Origin: CAYLZN01 sp964387935
GTDB lineage: Bacteria; Acidobacteriota; Vicinamibacteria; Vicinamibacterales; JAFNAJ01
DNA: 23,424 bases
Reading direction: 5' to 3'
Assembly (NCBI GenBank): GCA_964387935.1
Contig: CAYLZN010000053.1
Span: 1 to 23,424, forward strand
In this document: one piece after another, positions 1 to 9,156 of the stretch
How positions within the stretch are numbered: the stretch's first letter is position 1
Layout of the letters: each line of letters opens with the position of its first letter
Position numbers and translations under genes: made by a program
The notes under the pieces: generated by a model
The model's input: only the letters and a program-made list of their open reading frames with translations
What the model was told of the DNA's origin: nothing
Database searches by the model: none

Positions 1-749
1 GAGCCCGCCGTGGGCGCCTCGACGTGCGCGTCCGGCAGCCAGGTGTGGAACGGGAAGAGCGGCACCTTGATGGCGAAGGCGAGCGTGAACGCGAGGAAGA
101 GGGCCGTCTGCGTGCCGGGCGCCAGCGGGAGCTCGAGCAGCTTCACGAGGTCGAAGCTGTAGGCGCCGGTCGCCTCCCGATGCAGCATGGCGAGCGTGAT
201 GATCGCGATGAGCATCAGCACGGACCCGGCCATCGTGTACAGGATGAACTTCACCGCCGCGTAGATGCGCCGATCGTAGCCCCAGACCCCGATGAGGAAG
301 TACATCGGGATCAGCATCGCGTCCCAGAAGACGTAGAAGAGGAACAGGTCGAGGGACGAGAAGACGCCGATCATGGCGGCTTCGAGGAGCAGCATCAGGA
401 TCGAGAACTCCTTGACCTTCTTCTTGACCGAGCCCCACGACGACAGCAGCGACACCGGGGTGAGAAAGCCGGTGAGCACGATCAGCATGAGGCTGATCCC
501 GTCGATGCCCACGAAGTACTCGATCGCAAAGGTCGGGACCCACGCCACCCGCTCCACGAACTGGTACTCGGCGCCGGCCGGATCGAATCCGCGCCACAGG
601 GCCAGCGTGCCCACGAAGGTCAGGAGCGAGATGCCCAGCGCCGCCTGGCGAACGAGGCTGTTGCGCTCGCCGTCGCGGTTCCCGACCAGCGCAAGGAGGA
701 TCGCGCCGGCGACCGGCAGGAAGATGACGAGGGAAAGAAGTCCACCCAT
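1..749 (-). CDS. nuoM: NADH-quinone oxidoreductase subunit M, partial (C-terminus beyond window)
   Basis: Antiporter-like proton-pumping membrane subunit of respiratory complex I. Only the first 249 residues lie in the window; the frame stays open to base 1. It begins MGGLLSLVIFLPVAG at an ATG (747-749), with GGAG 7 bases upstream (757-760) and 20 bases after the nuoL stop. Visible family motifs are GIDGISLMLIVLTGF near residue 85, FYVFWDAMLIPMYFLIGVWG near 137-156, and KVPLFPFHTWLPDAHVEAP just before the cut. The lysine before VPLFPFHTWLP is the conserved channel lysine. The conserved glutamate of the FWE motif (E144 in E. coli NuoM) is aspartate here (D143). Identity is secure; what follows downstream, normally nuoN, is not visible. 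Confidence 0.95.
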   Translation of the reverse strand, partial: MGGLLSLVIFLPVAGAILLALVGNRDGERNSLVRQAALGISLLTFVGTLALWRGFDPAGAEYQFVERVAWVPTFAIEYFVGIDGISLMLIVLTGFLTPVSLLSSWGSVKKKVKEFSILMLLLEAAMIGVFSSLDLFLFYVFWDAMLIPMYFLIGVWGYDRRIYAAVKFILYTMAGSVLMLIAIITLAMLHREATGAYSFDLVKLLELPLAPGTQTALFLAFTLAFAIKVPLFPFHTWLPDAHVEAPTAG

Positions 750-769
750 GAATCAGCTCCGCTGGTCGG

Positions 770-2518
<1,749 letters not shown>

Positions 2519-2521
2519 TTA
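2519..2521 (-). other. In-frame TAA inside nuoL
   Basis: The minus-strand reading is TAC TTC TCC TAA ATG AAC CTG. Frame and spacing are preserved on both sides, so a single-base change TAC to TAA (Tyr to stop) explains the split without any indel. The stop is followed immediately by ATG, which could allow termination-reinitiation. Natural nonsense mutation, evolved gene split and consensus base error cannot be told apart from this sequence. Confidence 0.85.
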
Positions 2522-2887
2522 GGAGAAGTACCGGGCGTACTCCCCTTCGATCTCCTCCTCCATGTACGAGAGCGAGTAGACGTGGATCAGGAACCCGATG
2601 CCCGTCACGACGAGCACCATCAGGGCCGCGAGCGAGTCCAGGCGGAGCTGGAACGGCACGGTGAGCGCGCCGGCGGCCATCCACGTGTAGACGGTCTGTT
2701 CGACGAGGCGCTGCTCCGGCGGCAGGCCGAAGAACGGCCACACGGCGAGCCCGGCCAGGACGAACGAACCGAACATCGCCAGGCACGCGAGGCCGCCGGA
2801 GATCGCCTTCGAGAGCCGGTGGCCCACGAAGAAGTTGAAGACGAACCCGAGGAAGGGCAGCAGCGGAATCAGCAGCAGGTTGCGCAT
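2519..2887 (-). CDS. nuoL: NADH-quinone oxidoreductase subunit L, N-terminal part ending at an in-frame TAA
   Basis: First 122 residues of NuoL: MRNLLLIPLLPFLGFVFNFF at the N-terminus, two or three membrane helices, and the end of the conserved block SLSYMEEEIEGEYARYFS. It then meets TAA (2519-2521), where homologues normally carry a tyrosine codon in Y-M/L-N-L-F. The next codon is ATG and the frame continues for 582 more residues. I chose the ATG at 2887, preceded by GGGTGGA and 11 bases after the nuoK stop. A GTG at 2905 would add six residues and overlap nuoK. Taken alone this fragment could not make a functional NuoL. Confidence 0.85.
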   Translation of the reverse strand: MRNLLLIPLLPFLGFVFNFFVGHRLSKAISGGLACLAMFGSFVLAGLAVWPFFGLPPEQRLVEQTVYTWMAAGALTVPFQLRLDSLAALMVLVVTGIGFLIHVYSLSYMEEEIEGEYARYFS

Positions 2888-2898
2888 GGGTCCACCCG

Positions 2899-3201
2899 CT
2901 ACCACTTGAGCGTCGTGAACGCGTCGGGGTTCAGCGTTTCACGATGGCGGAACAGGGCGATGACGATGGCCAGCCCGACGGCCGCTTCGGCCGCCGCCAC
3001 GGTCATCACGAAGAACACGATGATCTGCCCCTCGACCGACCCCAGCTGTCGTCCGACCGCGATGAACGTCAGGTTGACCGCGTTCAGCATGATCTCGATC
3101 GAGAGCAGGATCGTGATGAGGTTCCGGCGCAGGAAGACCCCCGCCGTGCCGATGGAGAAGAGCAGCGCCGAGAGCAGCAGGAAGTGATTGAGCGTCGGCA
3201 T
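2899..3201 (-). CDS. nuoK: NADH-quinone oxidoreductase subunit K
   Basis: Small three-helix membrane subunit of complex I (100 residues, the usual length), part of the proton-translocation path beside NuoJ and NuoA. The two membrane glutamates known to matter in NuoK are present: E36 in SIEIMLNAVNL and E72 in AAAEAAVGLAI. The ATG at 3201 lies 2 bases after the nuoJ stop, which indicates translational coupling. The stop at 2899-2901 precedes nuoL by 11 bases. Confidence 0.97.
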   Translation of the reverse strand: MPTLNHFLLLSALLFSIGTAGVFLRRNLITILLSIEIMLNAVNLTFIAVGRQLGSVEGQIIVFFVMTVAAAEAAVGLAIVIALFRHRETLNPDAFTTLKW

Positions 3202-3203
3202 GG

Positions 3204-3725
3204 TCAGAGCACCCGCTTGGCGAGCGCCACGGCGCCCACCATCGCCACCAGGATGAGCACCGAGGTCACCTCGAAGGCGAAGGCATGCGTGGTGAACAGC
3301 TCGATGCCGATGCTGCGCACCGACGACACCGCCCCGGCAATCTGATCGTTGTCGGCGATGCCCGTCCGTCCCAGGCGCGAGAGCGCCCAGAGGATCTCGA
3401 CGAGGAAGACGAGGCCGAAGACGACCCCGACCCTGAGGGGCCGCCCCCCGATCGACAACGCGATCGTCGCGCGCCTCGGGACTTCCTCCTGCGGGGCGTT
3501 GAGCAGCATGACGACGAACAGGAAGAGGACCATAATCGCGCCGGCGTAGACAATGATCTGCGTCACGGCGGCGAACGGTGAGTCGAGCAGGATGTAGAGC
3601 CCGGCGAGCCCGATGAAGGACGCGATGAGGGCGAGCACGCTGTACATCGGGTTGCGCTGCCCGATGACCTCGAGCGAGGCGGCCACCGCGATGGCCCCGA
3701 ACAGGTAGAAGAGGAACAGGTCCAC
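3204..3725 (-). CDS. nuoJ: NADH-quinone oxidoreductase subunit J
   Basis: Membrane subunit of complex I, about 173 residues with five predicted helices. It begins VDLFLFYLFGAIAVAAS and contains NPMYSVLALIASFIGLAGLY and QIIVYAGAIMVLFLFVVMLL, the conserved NuoJ blocks. I chose the GTG at 3723-3725, which lies 1 base after the nuoH stop and has a G-rich stretch upstream. A TTG at 3743 inside the end of nuoH would add six residues. nuoI, which normally lies between nuoH and nuoJ, is absent: nuoH and nuoJ are directly adjacent. Confidence 0.95.
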   Translation of the reverse strand: MDLFLFYLFGAIAVAASLEVIGQRNPMYSVLALIASFIGLAGLYILLDSPFAAVTQIIVYAGAIMVLFLFVVMLLNAPQEEVPRRATIALSIGGRPLRVGVVFGLVFLVEILWALSRLGRTGIADNDQIAGAVSSVRSIGIELFTTHAFAFEVTSVLILVAMVGAVALAKRVL

Positions 3726-3726
3726 G

Positions 3727-4752
3727 TCAACGCCCCCAGGCAAGCACGCCCGCCGCGGTGACGAGCAGGTTGATCACCGCCAGCGGCAGCAGGAACTTCC
3801 AGCCGAAGTGCATCAACTGGTCGTAGCGGTAGCGCGGCAGCGTCCACCGCATCCAGACGTAGAAGAAGAGCAGCGCGAAGAGCTTCACCAGCCACCAGAT
3901 CCATCCGAGCCACTCGGGCAGGAACGGGCCGTGCCAGCCCCCGAGGAAGAGGCTCGTGGCCACCGCCGACACGGTGACCATGTTGATGTACTCCGACAGG
4001 AAGAACAGGGCGAAGGTGAAGCTGCTGTACTCGGTGTGGTAGCCGGCGACCAGCTCCGATTCCGCCTCCGGGAAGTCGAACGGCGCGCGGTTGGTCTCCG
4101 CGATGCCCGCGATCATGAAGATCACGAAGGCGACCGGCTGGATGAAGATGTTCCAGCGGGGGAGGAACCCGAACCACGAGCCCTCCTGCTGGTTGACCAG
4201 GTCGGTGAGCGACAGCGAGTTGCCGACGAGCAGCACGGAGGCCAGCGCCAGGCCGTACGACAGCTCGTAGCTGATCATCTGGGCCGACGAACGCAGGCCG
4301 CCGAGCAGGGAGTACTTCGAGTTGGAGCTCCAGCCCGCGAGCACCAGCCCGTAGACGCCCATCGAGGTGATCGCGAAGATGACCAGGACCGCAACGTTGA
4401 CGTCAGCCGCCTGGAGCTTGATGGGCTCGGGCAACAGCCCCCAGAAATCGGTCTCGGCGCCCCAGGGCACGACGGCGAACGCGCCGAACGCGGCGGTCGC
4501 CGAGAGGATCGGCGCGAGGTAGAAGAGGAACGTGTCGGCGGCCTTCGGCCGCAGCTCCTCCTTCATGACGAGTTTCAGGATGTCGGCTACCGGCTGCAGG
4601 AGGCCCCAGGGCCCGACGCGGTAGGGCCCCAGCCGGTCCTGGAGCCATCCGGCGACCTTGCGCTCGAGCAGCACCATCACGGCCGCCGAGTTGAGCACCA
4701 TGAAGAAGGTGAAGAGGACGACCCCGAGTTGCGCGAGGAATACTGGGTCCAT
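3727..4752 (-). CDS. nuoH: NADH-quinone oxidoreductase subunit H
   Basis: Membrane subunit that links the peripheral arm to the membrane arm and forms part of the quinone chamber. It has 341 residues, normal for the family. Clear signatures are LLERKVAGWLQDRLGPYRVG at about 29-48 and AETNRAPFDFPEAESELVAG followed by YHTEYS in the middle, plus many membrane helices. The ATG at 4752 lies 23 bases after the nuoF stop. nuoG normally sits between nuoF and nuoH but no coding sequence is found there. Confidence 0.97.
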   Translation of the reverse strand: MDPVFLAQLGVVLFTFFMVLNSAAVMVLLERKVAGWLQDRLGPYRVGPWGLLQPVADILKLVMKEELRPKAADTFLFYLAPILSATAAFGAFAVVPWGAETDFWGLLPEPIKLQAADVNVAVLVIFAITSMGVYGLVLAGWSSNSKYSLLGGLRSSAQMISYELSYGLALASVLLVGNSLSLTDLVNQQEGSWFGFLPRWNIFIQPVAFVIFMIAGIAETNRAPFDFPEAESELVAGYHTEYSSFTFALFFLSEYINMVTVSAVATSLFLGGWHGPFLPEWLGWIWWLVKLFALLFFYVWMRWTLPRYRYDQLMHFGWKFLLPLAVINLLVTAAGVLAWGR

Positions 4753-4775
4753 CGAAGCGGCTACCGGTTAGGAAG

Positions 4776-6086
4776 TCAGTGAGCGCCCGCGAGCGTCCGC
4801 GCCCGCCAGTCGGCGAGGGGCACCTGGCTGCGCCCCTCGCGCACATAGTGCTCGAACTCGTCCCGGAAGTGCTGGATCGTGCTCACGACGGGCGCGATCT
4901 CGGCGTCCCCGAACGGGCAGAGGGTCTTGCCGCCGATGTTGCTGGCCACGCTGAGCAGCAGGTCGATGTCCCGCGGCGTCCCCTCGCCCCGCAGGAGCTT
5001 CTGCAGAATCTTGTGCATCCAGTCCGCGCCCTCCCGGCACGGCGTGCACTTCCCGCAGGATTCGTGCTTGTAGAAGTGAATGAGGTTCTCGGCGGCCCAG
5101 ACCATGTCGGTCGTCTCGTCCATCACGATCATCGCCGCCGACCCGAGCATCGACCCCGCCTTCACGAGACCGTCGAAGCTCGCCTGCACGTCGAGGCTCG
5201 CCGTGGTGAGGACGGGCGTGGACGACCCGCCGGGAATGATGGCCTTCAGCGCCCGCCCGCCCCGGATCCCGCCCGCGTAATCGTAGATCAGTTGCCGCAG
5301 GGTGACGTCCATCGACGTCTCGTAGACCCCGGGACGTGCCACGTGTCCGCTGATGCAGTACAGCTTCGGCCCGCTGTTCTTCTCCGGCCCGATGCCGGCA
5401 TACCACGGCGCGCCGCGCTCGAGGACGATCGGCACGTTGCAGATGGTCTCGACGTTGTTGATGATCGTCGGGCACCCGTAGAGTCCCACGACCGCCGGGA
5501 AGGGCGGCCGCAGCCGGGGCTGGGCCCGCTTGCCCTCGAGCGACTCGAGGAGCGCGGACTCCTCGCCCGCTTCATAGGCCCCGGCGCCCCGGTGGACGGA
5601 AATGTCGCAGTCGATGCCGGTGCCGGCGATGTTCCTGCCCAGGTACCCGGCCGCGTAGGCCTCGGCGAGCTGCTGCTCGAGCACGCGCTGCACGTGGTAG
5701 AACTCGCCGCGGATGTAGATGTAGGCCACCTTGGCCCTGATGGCATGGCACGCGATGACGCACCCCTCGAACAGCAGGTGGGGGTTGCGTTCCATCAGCA
5801 GGTGATCCTTGAACGTCCCGGGCTCGCTCTCGTCGGCATTGACGCAGAGGTACCGGGGCTTCGGCGAGTCCTTCGGCACGAAGCTCCACTTCATGCCGGC
5901 CGAGAACCCGGCGCCGCCGCGGCCGCGGAGGCCGGACTGCTTCACCTGCTCGATGACCTCGTCCGGGCTCATCGCGAGGGCCTTCTTCATGGACTGGTAG
6001 CCGCCGCGCGCGACGTACTTCTCGAGCGCGTAGGCGTGCGGCTCCTTGACGTGCGGGGTCAGGACGGGTTCGGTGAGGGTCGCCAT
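4776..6086 (-). CDS. nuoF: NADH-quinone oxidoreductase subunit F (NADH/FMN-binding)
   Basis: Cytoplasmic subunit where NADH is oxidised. It binds NADH and FMN and carries the [4Fe-4S] cluster N3. It has 436 residues, a normal length. The glycine-rich nucleotide motif GRGGAGFSAGMKWSF is at 55-69 and the FMN region CVNADESEPGTFKDHLLMER at 81-100. Cluster N3 ligands are C344, C347 and C350 (SCGKCTPC) with C390 (LCPFGD). The ATG at 6086 is 12 bases after the nuoE stop. All ligands are present, so the protein should be functional. Its usual partner nuoG does not follow it. Confidence 0.97.
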   Translation of the reverse strand: MATLTEPVLTPHVKEPHAYALEKYVARGGYQSMKKALAMSPDEVIEQVKQSGLRGRGGAGFSAGMKWSFVPKDSPKPRYLCVNADESEPGTFKDHLLMERNPHLLFEGCVIACHAIRAKVAYIYIRGEFYHVQRVLEQQLAEAYAAGYLGRNIAGTGIDCDISVHRGAGAYEAGEESALLESLEGKRAQPRLRPPFPAVVGLYGCPTIINNVETICNVPIVLERGAPWYAGIGPEKNSGPKLYCISGHVARPGVYETSMDVTLRQLIYDYAGGIRGGRALKAIIPGGSSTPVLTTASLDVQASFDGLVKAGSMLGSAAMIVMDETTDMVWAAENLIHFYKHESCGKCTPCREGADWMHKILQKLLRGEGTPRDIDLLLSVASNIGGKTLCPFGDAEIAPVVSTIQHFRDEFEHYVREGRSQVPLADWRARTLAGAH

Positions 6087-6098
6087 CCGCGGGGCCTG

Positions 6099-6701
6099 CT
6101 ATTCCTTCCTGTGGTGACAGCCGCTGAGCGCCGCGAGTCCGCGCGCGCGAAGGCCGTCCACCAGCGCCGCAATATCCTCGGGCCGCTGGCACTCGTGCCA
6201 GTGCTCGTTGTTGACCATGATCACGGGCGCGCGGTCGCACGCGCCGAGGCACTCCATCTCCATCAGCGTGAACTCGCCCTTCTCGTCGGTCTCGTTCACG
6301 CCGATCCCGAGCTGCTTCGACAACTCCTCGGTGACGCGCCCGGCCCCCATGAGCGCACAGGACAAGGTCCGGCACACCTGGATGACGTACTTGCCGACGG
6401 GCCGCGTGAAGAACATGACGTAGTAGGACACCACGTCTTCGACCTCGGCGGTCGTGCAGCCGATCACCTCCGCGACGTGGACCATCGCCTGGCGGCTGAC
6501 ATAGCCCTGCTGCAGTTGCACGAGATAGAGAGCCGGCAGGAGCGCCGATTTCCGGCGGTCCGGCGGGTACCGCGTCGCGATCGCTTCGAGCCGCTGCCGG
6601 TTCTCTGCGGTGAACGCGAACGGCGGGCCCTCGTCGGCCAGCTTGCGCTCGGATTTGTGCCACGACGGCGTGCCGTAGGGCATCTGGGGATGGAAGCTCA
6701 T
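6099..6701 (-). CDS. nuoE: NADH-quinone oxidoreductase subunit E ([2Fe-2S])
   Basis: Thioredoxin-like subunit of the NADH dehydrogenase module, 200 residues, carrying the [2Fe-2S] cluster N1a. Ligands are C110 and C115 (C-x4-C in VCRTLSC) and C151 and C155 (C-x3-C in ECLGACD). The first 30 residues form a short extension ahead of the helical domain. The C-terminus ends GCHHRKE, a small cysteine/histidine tail of unknown relevance. The start ATG at 6701 overlaps the nuoD stop as ATGA, the strongest sign of the true start. The same frame stays open far upstream through nuoD but is not coding there. Confidence 0.95.
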   Translation of the reverse strand: MSFHPQMPYGTPSWHKSERKLADEGPPFAFTAENRQRLEAIATRYPPDRRKSALLPALYLVQLQQGYVSRQAMVHVAEVIGCTTAEVEDVVSYYVMFFTRPVGKYVIQVCRTLSCALMGAGRVTEELSKQLGIGVNETDEKGEFTLMEMECLGACDRAPVIMVNNEHWHECQRPEDIAALVDGLRARGLAALSGCHHRKE

Positions 6702-7897
6702 CGGTCCACGTCTCCCAGGACGATGTCGGTCGAGCCGATCGTCGCCACCACATCGGCGATGAGACCGCCGATGATCATCTTCGGAATGGCCTGGCAGGCC
6801 AGCAGCGACGGCGACCGCGCCTTGACCCGCCACGGACGGTTGGTCCCGTCCGAGATCACGTAGAACCCCTGCTCGCCACGCGGCCCCTCGACCGGCACGC
6901 AGGCCTCGCCGGCCGGCACGGTGAAGCCCTGCGAGTAGATCAGGAAGTGCTGGATCAGCGCTTCCATCTCCGAGTAGACCCGGGCCTTCGGCGGCGGCGT
7001 GATCCGCGGATCGTCGATGGCCCACTCCCCCGTCGGCGTGATCCGATCGATCGCCTGGCGGCAGATCTTCATGCTCTCGTACAGCTCGGCCACCCGCACC
7101 TGGTAGCGCGCGTACACGTCCCCGTCGGTCTGCGTGGGCACCTCGAACTCGACCTGGTCGTACACGAGATACGGGAACGCGCGCCGCACGTCGTAGGCCA
7201 CCCCCACCGCGCGCGCCATGGGACCGACCAGCCCGAACGCCAGCGTGTCCTCCTTCGACATCCAGCCGATGCCGTGCGTCCGTCGCCGGAAGATCACGTT
7301 CTTGGTCAGCAGCCGCTGGTACTCGTCGAGCTTCTCCGGGAAGAGGTCCAGGAACTCGCGCACCGCCTCGTGGAACCCCCGGGGCAGGTCCTCGCGCAGC
7401 CCCCCGATGCGCTGGTAGCTCGGGAACATCCGGAAGCCGGCGAGCATCTCGTTGATGTTCAGCAGCAGCTCGCGCTCGCGGAAGCAGTACATCATCACGG
7501 ACGCCGCGCCCAGGTCGAGGGCGTGGGTGCCCAGCCACACGAGGTGACTGTTGATGCGCTGCAGCTCGGCGATGAGGACGCGAATCCACTGGACCCGCTC
7601 CGGGACGTCGATCCCGAGGGCCTTCTCGACCGACAGGATGTAGGCCAGCGAGTTGGACTGCGCGCCGAGGTAGTCCATCCGCTCGACCAGCGGGATGACC
7701 TGCTGCCACTTCTTCTGCTCGGCAGTCTTCTCGATGCCCGTGTGCAGGTACCCGATGGTCGTGTCGGCGCCCACCACGGTCTCGCCGTCGATCTGCAGCA
7801 CGAGCCGCAGCACCCCGTGCGTGCTCGGGTGCTGGGGTCCCATGTTGACCGTCATCGTCTCGGTGCGGACACCCGGAAGGTTCTGGATCTCGGCCAT
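6698..7897 (-). CDS. nuoD: NADH-quinone oxidoreductase subunit D
   Basis: 49-kDa-type subunit of complex I, related to the NiFe-hydrogenase large subunit; it forms the quinone-binding pocket with NuoB. It has 399 residues. Landmarks are MGPQHPSTHGVLRLVLQIDG near the N-terminus (the quinone-site H-P-S-T-H-G loop), MDYLGAQSNSLAY, ELQRINSHLVWLGTHALDLG, and the C-terminal IGSTDIVLGDVDR. Unlike NuoCD fusions in enterobacteria, nuoC and nuoD are separate here, with a sugar isomerase gene between them. The ATG lies 9 bases after that gene's stop, and the stop overlaps the nuoE start. Confidence 0.97.
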   Translation of the reverse strand: MAEIQNLPGVRTETMTVNMGPQHPSTHGVLRLVLQIDGETVVGADTTIGYLHTGIEKTAEQKKWQQVIPLVERMDYLGAQSNSLAYILSVEKALGIDVPERVQWIRVLIAELQRINSHLVWLGTHALDLGAASVMMYCFRERELLLNINEMLAGFRMFPSYQRIGGLREDLPRGFHEAVREFLDLFPEKLDEYQRLLTKNVIFRRRTHGIGWMSKEDTLAFGLVGPMARAVGVAYDVRRAFPYLVYDQVEFEVPTQTDGDVYARYQVRVAELYESMKICRQAIDRITPTGEWAIDDPRITPPPKARVYSEMEALIQHFLIYSQGFTVPAGEACVPVEGPRGEQGFYVISDGTNRPWRVKARSPSLLACQAIPKMIIGGLIADVVATIGSTDIVLGDVDR

Positions 7898-7906
7898 CGC
7901 GGGGAC

Positions 7907-8476
7907 TCACTCCTGCTCGACCAGCGCGCACAGCGCGTGGAGCAGCATCAGGTGCACTTCCTGGATTCGCGCCGTGGTCGTGTGCGGCACGTTGAGGTGG
8001 AGATCGACGATGCCGGCCATCGGTCCACCGTCGCCGCCGGTCATCCCGATCGTCACCAGGCCGAGGCGCCGCGCCGCGGCCAGCCCTTCGAGGACGTTGG
8101 CGGACTGTCCGCTCGTGGAGATGCCGAGCGCGACGTCGCCGGGGCGGCCGAGCGCTTCGACCTGGCGGGAGAAGATGTGGTTGAACGCGTAGTCGTTCCC
8201 GACGGCAGTCAGGATGCTCGTGTCGGTCGTGAGCGCGAGGCCGGCCATGGCCGGCCGTTCCCGCTGGAAGCGGCCCACGAGCTCGGCCGCGAAGTGCTGC
8301 GCCTCGGCGGCGCTGCCGCCGTTGCCGAACACGAGCACTCGCCCACCCCGGGCCACGGCGTCCCTGATGGCCGCGGCCGCCGCCACGACCGGCTCCAGCC
8401 CCCGGGCGAGTGTGGCGGTCGCCGCCGCCACCGTGTCCTCGAACGCAGCCTCGACGAGGCGCCGTGCGTTGTCCAT
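7907..8476 (-). CDS. gmhA: SIS-domain sugar isomerase, phosphoheptose isomerase (GmhA) type
   Basis: Probable sedoheptulose-7-phosphate isomerase, the first step of ADP-heptose synthesis for the LPS core. It has 189 residues, typical of GmhA. Visible motifs are FGNGGSAAEAQHFAAELVGRF (SIS domain and substrate loop), TDTSILTAVGNDYAFNHIFS, GISTSGQSANVLEGL (phosphate-binding Ser/Thr loop), and QEVHLMLLH, whose Gln and second His match the metal-binding Q172/H180 pair of E. coli GmhA. The ATG at 8476 is 14 bases after the nuoC stop and its own stop is 9 bases before nuoD, so it is co-transcribed with complex I. The exact substrate is not provable from sequence; DiaA-type SIS proteins are a less likely alternative. 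Confidence 0.87.
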   Translation of the reverse strand: MDNARRLVEAAFEDTVAAATATLARGLEPVVAAAAAIRDAVARGGRVLVFGNGGSAAEAQHFAAELVGRFQRERPAMAGLALTTDTSILTAVGNDYAFNHIFSRQVEALGRPGDVALGISTSGQSANVLEGLAAARRLGLVTIGMTGGDGGPMAGIVDLHLNVPHTTTARIQEVHLMLLHALCALVEQE

Positions 8477-8490
8477 GCCGCCAGCCCTGT

Positions 8491-9048
8491 TCACCGCGAG
8501 CGTCGCTCCACGGCCGCCCGCTGCCGCTCGATGTTGGCCACGAACTCCTCCTCGGTGAGCTGGACCGCATCGGTGGACCGGTACGGGACCTTGACCTGCA
8601 CCGGGTAGTCCTTGCGCAACGGGTGCCCTTCCCAGTCGTCCATCAACAACAGCCGCCGCAGGTCCGGGTGCCCTTCGAAGCCGATGCCGAAGAGATCCCA
8701 CACCTCCCGCTCGAGCCAGTCGGCATCCGGAAACACCGACGTCACCGTGGGCAGCGACGCGGGGGCCCCGGGCACGAACGCCTTGATGCGGACCCGCGCC
8801 ACGGGGGCCGCGACCCGCAGCAGGTGATAGATCACCTCGAACCGCGGCTCGCGCGGCAGGTAGTCCACGGCCGTGAGTTCCAGCAGGCACGTGAACCCGA
8901 GCGCCGGGTCGTCGCGCAGCGTCCGGAGCACCTCGACGTTGGAGGGCGCGGCAATGGTGAAGGTCGTGTAGTCCGCCGCCGGGACGAGTTCGGCCCGGGC
9001 GGCCGGAACGCGGGCGCGGAGGACGTCGAGCAGGCTGGTGGCATCCAT
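8491..9048 (-). CDS. nuoC: NADH-quinone oxidoreductase subunit C
   Basis: 30-kDa-type peripheral-arm subunit of complex I, 185 residues, with no cofactor. The diagnostic C-terminal block is REVWDLFGIGFEGHP followed by DLRRLLLMDDWEGHPLRKDYP. The N-terminal half shows the usual YHLLRV strand region. The start ATG at 9048 has no strong Shine-Dalgarno sequence. It lies 97 bases after the nuoB stop, the largest gap within this operon, and that gap contains two GC-rich inverted repeats. Confidence 0.95.
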   Translation of the reverse strand: MDATSLLDVLRARVPAARAELVPAADYTTFTIAAPSNVEVLRTLRDDPALGFTCLLELTAVDYLPREPRFEVIYHLLRVAAPVARVRIKAFVPGAPASLPTVTSVFPDADWLEREVWDLFGIGFEGHPDLRRLLLMDDWEGHPLRKDYPVQVKVPYRSTDAVQLTEEEFVANIERQRAAVERRSR

Positions 9049-9093
9049 CGGGCTGGAAACCCTGGGCGGGACCGGGAAACGGGCCCGGGCGCG

Positions 9094-9156
9094 GCCGGTC
9101 CGACCGGCACCCGGATAGGGGCGACACCGACGACGCGCGCCCGGGTCAGGCGCGCG
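9094..9156 (-). other. Two GC-rich inverted repeats at the nuoB-nuoC junction
   Basis: Two perfect inverted repeats lie here: CGCGCGCC (9134-9141) with GGCGCGCG (9149-9156), an 8-bp stem and 7-base loop spanning the nuoB stop codon; and GCCGGTC (9094-9100) with GACCGGC (9102-9108), a near-continuous palindrome. Neither is followed by a T-run in the direction of transcription, so an intrinsic terminator is unlikely. They could stabilise or process the mRNA, or reflect GC-rich chance. Confidence 0.4.

Noticed and set aside
4779..6863. 694-codon plus-strand open frame opposite nuoF and nuoE
   Set aside because: Antisense shadow of two certain genes; composition is typical of frame shadows in GC-rich DNA.
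6099..8570. One 823-codon open frame on the minus strand covering nuoE and extending upstream
   Set aside because: Only the last 200 codons (nuoE) are protein-like. Upstream the frame runs through nuoD and the isomerase gene out of phase and gives Arg/Gly/Pro-rich shadow sequence; the ATGA overlap fixes the nuoE start.
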